Shown piece after piece: positions 35,008 through 46,387 of a stretch of DNA of 64,000 bases. Every line of letters starts with the position of its first letter. Position 1 is the stretch's first letter. This DNA comes from Anadara kagoshimensis (lineage: Eukaryota; Mollusca; Bivalvia; Arcoida; Arcidae), in the NCBI GenBank assembly GCA_021292105.1, contig CM037869.1:50520234-50584233 (forward strand), written 5' to 3'. The notes below the pieces were generated by a model. It ran no database searches and was not told the DNA's origin. It saw only the letters and a program-made list of their open reading frames with translations. Made by a program: the position numbers and the translations under genes.

Positions 35008-36240
35008 ACTGTAGCTCAGTAAAAGTATACCCTTCATTTATGTTATGTCGTGGCTTTGAACCCCGGTCGAGTCTGACCAAGATTTGAAAATAGGAAGTGA
35101 TTGTTTGCTATCGGCGTATATTCAACTCGTCCCAATTCCAACTCGTTTCACTTATTTGGCCGATTTAAACTTCCAACTTTTCTCACATTTTTCGGCCGTA
35201 TTTTTTATCCAAATTTGGACCTTCAACTCGTCTCACTTTTTAACCAACTTGTCTTACTACAAAAGCAAACTAGTCCCACTTTTTAGCGGTTATGATCCCC
35301 GAAATAAAAGAAATTGTTTAGAAGAAAATAATTAGACCAGATTTGCAATAGGCTCAGGGTAAAATCAACAAATTATTCGTATGGACAAATCGCAAATGTT
35401 CAAAGTTTTATAACTTGGAAAATAAGTGAAATAAACATTGGTAAAAACATGAATATTAATTTCGACAGTTTGAATCCAGTGTCCAATTTTGGGTACAATT
35501 ACAATACCCGATTTTGATGAGTTACACACTTCTTACACCTGCACTTCTAGATTTCTAATGAGATGGTAAAAAAATTAGTTTTTTATAAAAAATTTTGCTA
35601 CCTGATTGAATATGAATTTGTTTTTTTTAAATAATTTTACGTTTCATGTTCTTTTTTGGACCATCTTCTTAATGTATATCATTGTGTTGTTTTTTTAGAT
35701 TTTTCGGATTTATCTGACTAAACTTACCGACGGCTTGGGTCTTTTTCTGTTAAACCGACGAAAACTCACAAGGAAACCCGTTTTTTTTACTTTCTGCGTT
35801 GTGAATTTTCAAAGTGCAAGATAACTTTGATGATTACTAGTGTCCATTACCGTTTGAAATTAATGTTGTATTCATAATCGATAACAAAACAGATTTTATT
35901 ATATTTCTGACGAACGCTTTTGTTCGAATAAATAACAGTTAAACCTTAAATGTTGGAGGAGTTGGTTTTTCAATTGGACCGAGTTTGTAACGAAAACTGG
36001 GACGAGGTAGTAAAAAGAAATTGAAACGAATTTGAATCGGGACGAGGAGACTTATATTGTTCTTTCGCCAAGCACTAAGCGTTTAGAGGTAGAACTCATT
36101 GTGTCTTTCGGAAGAGACCCTAAAACCAATGCCCCGTGTCAGGATAGGAGTAGTAAGTTAAGGAAACCTCCCTACATATGTGAATCTCTATTGACTGGGA
36201 CGTAATATAACTCCATTTAATCAATCAATCTTCGTCTTTT
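35008..36240 (+). repeat. tRNA-derived SINE split by a later insertion
   Basis: Head: GTAGCTCAGTAAAAGTAT (A box) and GGCTTTGAACCCCGGTCG (B box) at 35011-35078. Body and tail resume at 36059 with TCTTTCGGAAGAGACCCTA and GCCCCGTGTCAGGATAGG, ending in an ATCAATCAATC tail. The core resembles a conserved central domain seen in mollusc SINEs (from memory). Confidence 0.6.
35123..36052. mobile_element. Inverted-repeat element inserted in the SINE
   Basis: The left end ACTCGTCCCAATTCCAACTC and the reversed right end CTCGTCCCGATTCAAATTC are inverted copies. TATATT at 35117-35122 and 36053-36058 is a candidate 6-bp target duplication. Internal CTCGTCTCAC-type words recur. No transposase. Confidence 0.65.
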
Positions 36241-36584
36241 AATCATAAACAGTTTTATAAAAAAATTCAAAACACACACATACAAATATTAAAATCAGCT
36301 GACCATACGTGACATGTACGGTTCATTACATATACAATAATGAATATTTGTAGTCCCTGATTTTTTTCCCAAAATTGTATATTATAAATCCGCATTATTA
36401 CCATTCTCTGTATGATTGGTACAAAGTCATGCTTTGAGTTATAGTTCTTAAATTTTTTTCACTTTTTTGTTTTTCATTTGATTATTGTATCTTACATATG
36501 TTTATGTTGATAAGTTTATATAAATGGCAATTACTTGCGGATTATTGAAATGACATGTTAACACTATACCTTATATACAAGTGG

Positions 36585-36735
36585 CGGGGTAGCTAGTTAA
36601 AGACGAAGTGCTTACTCCTACTAAACAATCAGCATCACATCTCTGGCGAGATTTCAAGTAGTTCGTTCCATTTGCCACTTTCAAACATTTTTTTTGCTTT
36701 GGAATTGTAGTTTGGACATGGATGTGTATCCTTTT
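36585..36735 (+). repeat. Family A partial copy
   Basis: GGGGTAGCTAGTTAAAG to GGACATGGATGTGTAT. Confidence 0.6.
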
Positions 36736-36823
36736 GTAGATCTAAGTTGTTTATGTTTCCCTTCTAGCTTTAATTGGTTAATTATACCATATTTTACTAT
36801 TAAATTCTATCATTTATTTACAG

Positions 36824-36836
36824 AGTTAAGAAATAG
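36824..36836 (+). CDS. Possible alternative last exon of gene 2
   Basis: After TTTACAG the phase-2 frame reads VKK then TAG. The exon and its downstream CCATACATAAGTTCAG resemble the 34715 exon region (GTCCATAAGTTAAATAC). It could be a duplicated terminal exon. Weak support. Confidence 0.25.
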
Positions 36837-37076
36837 CTATACATGAAAAGACATGGAAAAATCCCCATACATAAGTTCAGACTGATTTCAAAGCTTTGAA
36901 TGAAGAATCGGAGTGTTCAAGTTACTGAGTAGTTGAAGATTCGTTATATTGCAACATGTTATACATTTTGTTAATAGAACTATAAGTTATTTGTTACAAT
37001 GTTCTTAATGATTGCATTTTTAGAGAAATTAACCTCTAAAGTCATTCACATTTTCTTTAAAAATCGAATTAAATTA

Positions 37077-37078
<2 letters not shown>

Positions 37079-37116
<38 letters not shown>
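37079..37116. repeat. (GT)n microsatellite
   Basis: Uninterrupted GT dinucleotides. Confidence 0.95.
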
Positions 37117-37119
<3 letters not shown>

Positions 37120-37229
37120 AATTGTAATGATTTTTTATTTGTTTTTATTAACTTCCAGATTTTTCTGTCTTTGTTTCTATATAACACAAAATGTTAGTTT
37201 TGTTTTCAATTTAAGTCCACACTCCGCAA

Positions 37230-37535
37230 TTGTAGCTGGCTCAACAAGAGATGTTTACTTTGTCCGGAACACGTGGTTTTACTTCCCAGGTTAAAGTTAA
37301 CTTGTTTAACGATGTTGGTTGTTTTACTTGTCACATAAATGCACATTTACTGATGTAATAATGTCGACGTCATTAGAGAACTTCTTTTTAAGTAGCAAGT
37401 AATGTTACAAAATGTATTGTAACATTATTCATGTCATAAATAGTCTTGACATTACTTCCTTAGTGGAATTTCTCGTATTGAACCTCATTTGCTTTGGGGT
37501 TATCGTTTGAAGATTGATTGGTATATTTGTTTTGT
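37230..37535 (+). repeat. Family A rearranged copy
   Basis: The CCGGAACACGTGG centre (37263) and the TTGATTGGTATATTTG tail (37515) are separated by unrelated sequence. Confidence 0.45.
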
Positions 37536-37555
37536 GATTAAATAATTTTGGTTCA

Positions 37556-37601
37556 AGCACTACTGATGAGAAATTGAATTCCAAAACGGCTGTCTAGTGC
37601 T
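37556..37601 (+). ncRNA. Type I hammerhead-like ribozyme with perfect stem I
   Basis: AGCACTA (37556-37562) pairs fully with TAGTGCT (37595-37601). CTGATGA (37563-37569) is intact, a 3-bp stem II forms (GAA/TTC), and GTC at 37592-37594 is the predicted cleavage triplet. The G of the GAAA box is A here (CAAAAC). That position (G12) is the general base, so this copy should be inactive. It lies between genes 2 and 3. Confidence 0.6.
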
Positions 37602-38089
37602 GCAAAATTAAAACTGGTATAATATGCAATATGCAGGAATGACGTCATATTGCTACTTATTGTTGTATTAAGGTGAAAAGGTAATTAACCAGTCACAGTT
37701 GTACCTAAAGTCCAACCAAAGTAGCCTGCTTTTATTGACAGATGGGCCTTATATAGAGGTTGCATTAACTAAATTTTTAATTTGGATTACCTTTTACTAC
37801 CCTTTAAAAGTAGTTGGCCTTAATATAGAGGTGATCTAAAAGGCAGGTTTGAGACTATTTGTCTGGTAGTAGCACATTATCTGTTCTGTTTTGGCAAATA
37901 TTCGTATACGTTTAAAATTAATGAATCAGTATGAAAATTAGAAATGTTAAAAAATGAAATCTGTAAAGAAAAACTTCATTCACATTGAAATATCACTGTT
38001 ATGCATAGATTATTGATTGTATTGGCATCTAAAAGTACATGTAGTGACCATTTATAACAAATGAGCACGAAATATATATTTTTATACAC

Positions 38090-38235
38090 GTGGCTAGTGT
38101 AGCTAGCTAAATAGGACTTACTTATCCTTCCAAAGCATCTATCCTAACTTTCCAGGTAGACGTTCACGGGTTTAATATAAATAGTCAGATTTTATTTTGC
38201 TTCTTGATTTTGATTTAACTTAGAATGTTTATTGT
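38090..38235 (+). repeat. Family A partial copy
   Basis: TGTAGCTAGCTAAATAGG to TTAGAATGTTTATTGTTG. Confidence 0.55.
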
Positions 38236-38704
38236 TGATAATATAACAAACTCAGATATTCAGTCTCCCATGAACAGAAATATACAAAACATCTGTACAG
38301 AAGGTTACTGGAAACATTACTCTTTTGTTTGGGGCTAAACACATAAAAATGAGTTCCGCATTTGTTTATTGATTAATTGCAATGGGCTTTACATTCCAGT
38401 CAAGAATATCTTACTTATATCGAGACGTCGTCAACTATAGTAATGTGAAAGAAATTTTGACATCGAGGCATAAGGTACCGATTTTAAGATCTCTTCTGAA
38501 GAAACCCTGTAATTTCCATTTTCAATATCGCGTGCTTTGTTAAAGAAAAGTGGCAACCTATATACAAGTCTTGATCATGCGCATAAACTCTTATACAAAA
38601 GCGAGCACCTTAACACAAGTTTTTCGATAGTATCTTGCACTATGGTGACCATTTTCTGAATCAATTATCAAAATAAATTTTATAGTTTAAACATGTATAT
38701 ATTC

Positions 38705-38945
38705 TGGTATGATATTTCTGGGTCCAGGTTTGCCCTGACATCCCATAGTTCCATCTTCCTTTCCCACAATTATGATTACACACATGACAAGTGTAGCTAG
38801 CGAAAAATGAGGTGCTTATCCTTCCGGAGCATCAGGCCTCATTTCCTTGGTAAAAGTTCACGTGTTTAGTCTTACTTGTCCCAAATTTTTTTACTTTGCT
38901 TCTGGACTGAGATTTGGAAACGGATTAGTATGTTGTTTTATTCCC
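38705..38945 (+). repeat. Family A copy lacking its 5' part
   Basis: TTTCTGGGTCCAGGTTTGCC to ACGGATTAGTATGTTG. Confidence 0.65.
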
Positions 38946-39832
38946 ATATGATACAGAAATTTGCGAAAAGAGATTTTTTTCAATAAAACTTAAAAGCGCC
39001 AGCTTTGCTGATGCTGAATTATTAACCATTTATAGGAAAGTATTTCAAGTATATGAATCAAAACCTTTTTACCTTTGATTTGATTGGAGATGCTTATGTA
39101 GTAAGTCGGTAAATCTGAGGTTTTATGTCACTTGTAACTACTTAAAAGCAAATGTTAAATAGAATACTTAACAAGCAAATTCAATTGCTTATGATCCCAA
39201 CCAGCAGGTTCTTTTTTGTGATTGGCACGTATGTATAAAGAGCCATAACTCCAAGGAAAATGAACAAATCTGATATCTATGTTGATACTCTGCACTAAGT
39301 TTCGTGGAATAGTGCTTCATCGATTTGGAGAACAAGCGAAAACAAGAATTTACTTTAATATATAATATCACCCATATTTCTTCGAAAAGCGAGGGGTAAT
39401 AAAAAATCTAATCAAGTGTGTTTTGTAAAACATAAAATTAAAATGTGTGATAATTAATCACACACGTAACAGATTTGTATCCCGCAGTTCTATATTATTT
39501 TTTAATTCCGTCATCAAGTATTTTCAATTTCTGCAAAAACGAACATAAGTATAACAAGAGAAATACATGATAGAAGATCTTGCCTAAGTAAATATGCAAT
39601 ATTGAATTTAATTAAATTTTATGCAACTAACCTTGCGCGAGTTTAACAAATTCAATATTACAAAGACACGAATGCAAGATTATGGTCATTGTATAATAAA
39701 GAAAATCTGCCTAATTTCTTGTATCTGAAAAGTGTAAATAGAACAGCCAGAAGAGATGCAAAACTACAAGTCACGCCGTCTGAAATATGACGTCATAATA
39801 TGCTACAACAATTATGTGACGTCACTAATTAA
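38946..39832. other. No gene recognised
   Basis: The open frame at 39189-39371 has no support. AT-rich intergenic sequence. Confidence 0.4.
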
Positions 39833-40079
39833 AACAAGAGGCCCATGGGCCTTAACGCTCACCTGAAGAAGAGTACATATCTTATGCAGAGGTTCAATAT
39901 TCAATGACATTAATAAAAGAGAATATCAAAATTTTAAGCAGTAAGGGCCAATAATATGCAAGTATTTTTGCAAAATAATTATAATAATTATTATATAAGT
40001 ATGCTATATATAACAAATTTAAAGTCTAGCTACAATATATTATTTATAAACAGCTAAAACACGTGTATATTAAAATGTA

Positions 40080-43000
40080 CATTAGGCCAATACCTACAAT
40101 ATTCCAATATACATGCCTATAAAAAGAGTTTATAGTTTTTGAGATAATTAACCATTTAAGTATTCGTTTGCGTCTATGACCTTGACCTTTGAACCTATGA
40201 CCTTCATTCATATATCAAAATGATTGTTGTGCAAATGCCTACAATATTCCAATGTACACGCCTATACAAAAAGTTTATAGTTTTTGAGATAATTAACCAT
40301 TTAAGTATTCATTTGCATCTATGACCTTGACCTTTGAACCTATGACCTTCATTCATATATTAAAATGATCGATAGGCCAATACCTTTAATATTCTAATAT
40401 ACATGCCTATACAAAAAGTTTATAGTTTCTGAGATAATTGACCATTTAAGTATTAGTTTGCATCTATAACCTTGACCTTTGAACCTATGAACTTCATTCA
40501 TATATCAAACTGATTGTTGTGCTAATGCCTACAATATTCTAATATACATGTCTATACAAAAAGTTTATAGTTTTTGAGATAATTAACCATTTAAATATTC
40601 GTTCGAAGCTATGACCTTGACCTTTGGACCTATGACCTTCATTCATATATCAAAATGATCGTTAGGCCAATACCTACAATATTCCAATATACATGCCTAT
40701 ACAAAAAGTTTATAGTTTTTGAGATAATTAACCATTTAAGTAGTCGTTCACGTCTATGACCTTGACCTTTAAACCTATGACCTTCATTCAATTATCAAAA
40801 TGATCGTTAGGCAAATACATACCTTATTCCATTATACATGCCTATACAAAAAGTTTATAGTTTTTTTAGATAATTAACCATTTAAGTATTCATTTGCATC
40901 TATAACCTTGACCTTTGAACCTATGACCTTCATTCATATATCAAAATGATCGTTTGGCTAATACCTACAATATTCCAATATACTTGCCTATACAAAAAGT
41001 TTATAGTTTTTTAGATAATTAACCATTTAAGTATTCGTTCACGTCTATGACCTTGACCTTTGAACCTATGACCTTCATTCAATTATCAAAATGATCGTTA
41101 GGCCAATACATACCTTATTCCATTATACATGCCTATACAAAAAGTTTATAGTTTCTGAGATAATTGACCATTTAAGTATTAGTTTGCATCTATGACCTTG
41201 ACCTTTGAACCTATGAACTTCATTCATATATGAAAATGATTGTTGTGCAAATGCCTACAATATTCTAATATACATGCCTATACAAAAAGTTTATAGTTTT
41301 TGAGATAATTAACCATTTTAATATTCGTTCGCAGCTATGACCTTGACCTTTGGACCTATGACCTTCATTCATATATCAAAATGATTGTTAGGCCAATACC
41401 TACAATATTCCAATATACATGCCTATACAAAAAGTTTATAGTTTTTGAGATAATTAACCATTTAAGTATTCGTTCACGTCTATGACCTTGACATTTGAAC
41501 CTATGACCTTCATTCAATTATCAAAATGATCGTTAGGCCAATACATACCTTATTCCATTATACATGCCTATACAAAAAGTTTATAGTTTCTGAGATAATT
41601 GACCATTTAAGTATTAGTTTGCATCTATGACCTTGACCTTTGAACCTATGAACTTCATTCATATATCAAAATGATTGCTGTGCAAATGCCTACAATATTC
41701 TAATATACATGCCTATACAAAAAGTTTATAGTTTTTGAGATAATTAATCATTTAAATATTCGTTCGGAGCTATGACCTTGACCTTTGGACCTATGACCTT
41801 CATTCATATATCAAAATGATCGTTAGGCCAATACCTACAATATTCCAATATACATGCCTATACAAAAAGTTTATAGTTTTTGAGATAATTAACCATTTAA
41901 GTAGTCGTTCACGTCTATGACCTTGACCTTTGAACCTATGACCTTCATTCATATATTAAAATGATCGATAGGCCAATACCTACAATATTCTAATATACAT
42001 GCCTATACAAAAAGTTTATAGTTTCTGAGATAATTGACCATTTAAGTATTAGTTTGCATCTATGATCTTGACCTTTGAACCTATGAACTTCATTCATATA
42101 TCAAAATGATTGTTGTGCAAATGCCTACAATATTCTAATATACATGCTTATACAAAAAGTTTATAGTTTTTGAGATAATTAACCATTTAAGTATTTGTTC
42201 GCGTCTATGACCTTGACCTTTGAACCTATGACCTTTATCTGTATATCAAAATTATCGTTAGGCCAATACCTACAATATTCCAATATACATGCCTATACAA
42301 AAAGTTTATAGTTTCTGAGATAATTGACCATTTAAGTATTAGTTTGCATCTATGATCTTGACCTTTGAACCTATGAACTTCATTCATATATCAAAATGAT
42401 TGTTGTGCAAATGCCTACAATATTCTAATATACATGCTTATACAAAAAGTTTATAGTTTTTGAGATAATTAACCATTTAAGTATTTGTTCGCGTCTATGA
42501 CCTTGACCTTTGAACCTATGACCTTTATCTGTATATCAAAATTATCGTTAGGCCAATACCTACAATATTCCAATATACATGCCTATACAAAAAGGTTATA
42601 GTTTTTGAGATAATTAACCATTTAAGTATTCATTTGCATCTATGACCTTGACCTTTGAACCTATGACCTTCATTCAATTATCAAAATGATCGTTAGGCCA
42701 ATACATACCTTATTCCATTATACATGCCTATACAAAAAGTTTATAGTTTCTGAGATAATTGACCATTTAAGTATTAGTTTGCATCTATGACCTTGACCTT
42801 TGAACCTATGAACTTCATTCATATATGAAAATGATTGTTGTGAAAATGCCTACAATATTCTAATATACATGCCTATACAAAAAGTTTATAGTTTTTGAGA
42901 TAATTAACCATTTTAATATTCGTTCGCAGCTATGACCTTGACCTTTGGACCTATGACCTTCATTCATATATCAAAATGATTGTTAGGCCAATACCTACAA

Positions 43001-44990
43001 TATTCCAATATACATGCCTATACAAAAGTTTATAGTTTTTGAGATAATTAACCATTTAAGTATTCGTTCACGTCTATGACCTTGACATTTGAACCTATGA
43101 CCTTCATTCAATTATCAAAATGATCGTTAGGCCAATACATACCTTATTCCATTATACATGCCTATACAAAAAGTTTATAGTTTCTGAGATAATTGACCAT
43201 TTAAGTATTAGTTTGCATCTATGACCTTGACCTTTGAACCTATGAACTTCATTCATATATCAAAATGATTGCTGTGCAAATGCCTACAATATTCTAATAT
43301 ACATGCCTATACAAAAAGTTTATAGTTTTTGAGATAATTAATCATTTAAATATTCGTTCGAGCTATGACCTTGACCTTTGGACCTATGACCTTCATTCAT
43401 ATATCAAAATGATCGTTAGGCCAATACCTACAATATTCCAATATACATGCCTATACAAAAGTTTATAGTTTTTGAGATAATTAACCATTTAAGTAGTCGT
43501 TCACGTCTATGACCTTGACCTTTGAACCTATGACCTTCATTCAATTATCAAAATGATCGTAAGGCCAATACATACCTTATTCTATATACATGCCTATACA
43601 AAAAGTTTATAGTTTTTAGATAATTAACCATTTAAGTATTCATTTGCATCTATAACCTTGACCTTTGAACCTATGACCTTCATTCATATAAGGACAATAA
43701 ATACCTTATTCCAATATACATGCCTATACAAAGAGTTTATAGTTTTTGAGATAATTAACCATTTAAGTATTTGCATCTATGACCTTGACCTTTGAACCTA
43801 TGACCTTCATTCATATATTAAAATGATCGATAGGCCAATACCTACAATATTCTAATATACATGCCTATACAAAAAGTTTATAGTTTCTGAGATAATTGAC
43901 CATTTAAGTATTAGTTTGCATCTATGATCTTGACCTTTGAACCTATGAACTTCATTCATATATCAAAATGATTGTTGTGCAAATGCCTACAATATTCTAA
44001 TATACATGCTTATACAAAAGTTTATAGTTTTTGAGATAATTAACCATTTAAGTATTTGTTCGCGTCTATGACCTTGACCTTTGAACCTATGACCTTTATC
44101 TATATCAAAATTATCGTTAGGCCAATACCTACAATATTCCAATATACATGCCTATACAAAAAGTTTATAGTTTCTGAGATAATTGACCATTTAAGTATTA
44201 GTTTGCATCTATGATCTTGACCTTTGAACCTATGAACTTCATTCATATATCAAAATGATTGTTGTGCAAATGCCTACAATATTCTAATATACATGCTTAT
44301 ACAAAAAGTTTATAGTTTTTGAGATAATTAACCATTTAAGTATTTGTTCGCGTCTATGACCTTGACCTTTGAACCTATGACCTTTATCTGTATATCAAAA
44401 TTATCGTTAGGCCAATACCTACAATATTCCAATATACATGCCTATACAAAAAGGTTATAGTTTTTGAGATAATTAACCATTTAAGTATTCATTTGCATCT
44501 ATGACCTTGACCTTTGAACCTATGACCTTCATTCATATATTAAAATGATCGATAGGCCAATACCTACAATATTCTAATATACATGCCTATACAAAAAGTT
44601 TATAATTTCTGAGATAATTGACCATTTAAGTATTAGTTTGCATCTATGACCTATGACCTTCATTCATATATCAAAATGATCGTTAGGCCAATACCTACAA
44701 TATTCCAATATACATGCCTATACAAAAAGTTTATAGTTTTTGAGATAATTAACCATTTAAGTATTTGTTCGCGTCTATGACCTTGACCTTTGAACCTATG
44801 ACCTTTATCTATATATCAAAATTATTGTTAGGCCAATACCTACAATATTCCAATATACATGCCTATACAAAAAGTTTATAGTTTTTGAGATAATTAACCA
44901 TTGAAATATTTGTTCACAGCTATGACCTTGACCTTTGAACCCATGAACCTGATCTATGTATCAAAATGATCATCATGTCAATACCTACAA
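40080..44990 (+). repeat. 145-bp satellite array with higher-order structure
   Basis: About 34 monomers. Each has GTTTATAGTTTTTGAGATAA, ACCATTTAAGTATT, TGACCTTGACCTTTGAACC, TATGACCTTCATT and CAATACCTACAATATTC. Variants (TTCTGAGATAATTGACC; TATGATCTTG) recur at fixed distances of about 1.6-1.86 kb, showing block duplication inside the array. Confidence 0.9.
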
Positions 44991-45496
44991 ATAACTGAAA
45001 ATCCTACACCATTTTCACGAGAAATTTAAAAAAATAGCATTTTTTATCAAAGGTCAAAAACTGGGACATGACCTTGACCTTCAATCTTGACATCAATTGG
45101 AAGAAAATTGTAAGACAAGATCAATAGAGAAAACTCCATACAACTATCTTCAGCCGTTATGAAGTTATAACAATAAATGTCTCATTTTAAAAATTATGTA
45201 ATTTTACCCAAAAAACGCGTAACCTATTTTTCGTCTATCTTTCATGAAAAACACAATTATAATGTTCCCAGGTATGCTAAATCCAAATATCCAATCAAAA
45301 TTTGCCTGCATCTTTTGGTTTCAGAGAAGAAGATTTTTTTGTCTTTTTGCTATTTTTAGTAACAGCGGCCATCTTGTTGGATTGGCCAAACCCCGAACAC
45401 AATTTTGAAACGCTGTTACCTAGGCATGATAATCACTAAGTTTCATCAAATATGGCCCAGTAGTTTTGGAGGAGAAGATTAAAATGTAAAGTTTAC

Positions 45497-45557
45497 ACAC
45501 GACGGACGACGGACGACGCACGACGCACGACGGACGACGGACGACGCACGACGGACG
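45497..45557. repeat. ACGACGG/ACGACGC minisatellite
   Basis: Seven- to eight-base units near the 3' end of element copy 3. Copy 2 has a short version at 27409-27420. Confidence 0.85.
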
Positions 45558-45973
45558 GTGATAGATTGCAATAGCTCATCTGAGCCTTTGGCTCAGGTGA
45601 GCTAAAAACATGTGACAACACACGTATGTAAATGATTTTAATTACAAATCTTTATTGTATGCATTTTAGTGGTGATTATACATTAAACTAATGTAGAACA
45701 TTACGAAGAAGATAAAATAACACATATTAAGTGAATGCAATGTACTACATATAATAAGTACATCATGTTAATTTGTTGGATAATCATTGGATAACTACAT
45801 GAGTTCTATTTCGTGTAGCAATCATCTGTCCTTGACAACGCATAGCAGCGGGACTATACCTAGGTATAGTCCCCCGACATTCAAGTATAGTCCCTCGCGT
45901 GACCCCCCGCAAAGCAAAAGCGAGTTACTTCCCTTTGTCCAGGTGGTGCTGTTTATTACTGTCGTCGGATACA

Positions 45974-46174
45974 AAATGGCATCCGACGACGGCCGATTTA
46001 CGAATTTCAATCCAGGTGTTTACGAAGAAAACAACACAGGAGGCCACAAAGTATTAGGTTAATATTTTAAATGAATTTCTGATAGCCAGGAAAATTGATG
46101 ACGAGTTTGTATCTATGGATATTGATGAAATCAACAATGTTTTGTGTCAATTTCATACAAACTTCCCTCGGACT
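45974..46174 (+). pseudogene. Possible Crypton/DUF3504-type element fragment
   Basis: ATGGCATCCGACGACGG in a good start context (ACAAAATGG) codes for MASDDGRFTNFNPGVYEE. After a frame change near 46055 the sequence reads VNILNEFLIARKIDDEF, then INNVLCQFHTNFPRT and a stop. This layout resembles the N-terminal region of Crypton-type recombinase-derived proteins common in molluscs (family recognition from memory). It is broken by the frame change and lacks the recombinase core. Confidence 0.4.
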
Positions 46175-46264
46175 TAAAAACTTAGAAAACAAAGACATGT
46201 GATGTACTAACTTAGAAAACACAGACATGTGATGTACTTACTTAGAAAATACAGACATGTGATG
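46174..46264. repeat. Three 30-bp tandem units
   Basis: Units share ACTTAGAAAAC and AGACATGTGATGTACT; two to three differences between units. Confidence 0.85.
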
Positions 46265-46269
46265 TACTA

Positions 46270-46387
46270 AATCTATTATGGACCTCTCCCTCGGGAACAG
46301 TTCTCCTAGCCTGTCGGCTCGGTCACTATACCTCTCCAGACAACACTATAGGAGCACAGTTCCATCGAGAGAGGTCCATAATAGATT
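46270..46387. mobile_element. 118-bp hairpin element
   Basis: Perfect 19-base inverted repeats (AATCTATTATGGACCTCTC at 46270-46288; its reverse at 46369-46387). A second inner pair, GGAACAGTTCTCCTAG against CTATAGGAGCACAGTTCC, extends the fold. It is MITE-like or a structured RNA; no coding. Confidence 0.65.

Larger units (their letters stand above)
39833..45605 (+). mobile_element. Satellite-bearing element, copy 3 (5.8 kb)
   Basis: 5' end AACAAGAGGCCCATGGGCC then GCTCACCTGA. 3' end hairpin with arms GCTCATCTGAGCC and GGCTCAGGTGAGC (45573-45602). Interior: about 34 satellite monomers, then the conserved 3' block (45000-45480), then an ACGACGG/ACGACGC minisatellite (45497-45557). It is by far the longest of the three copies because the array expanded. 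No transposase or helicase frame. Confidence 0.75.

Noticed and set aside
37079-37294. Open frame beginning with Cys-Val repeats
   Set aside because: It is a translated GT microsatellite followed by repeat sequence.
40080-44990. CRISPR array
   Set aside because: The 145-bp units are wholly repeated without unique spacers, and the setting is an animal genome.
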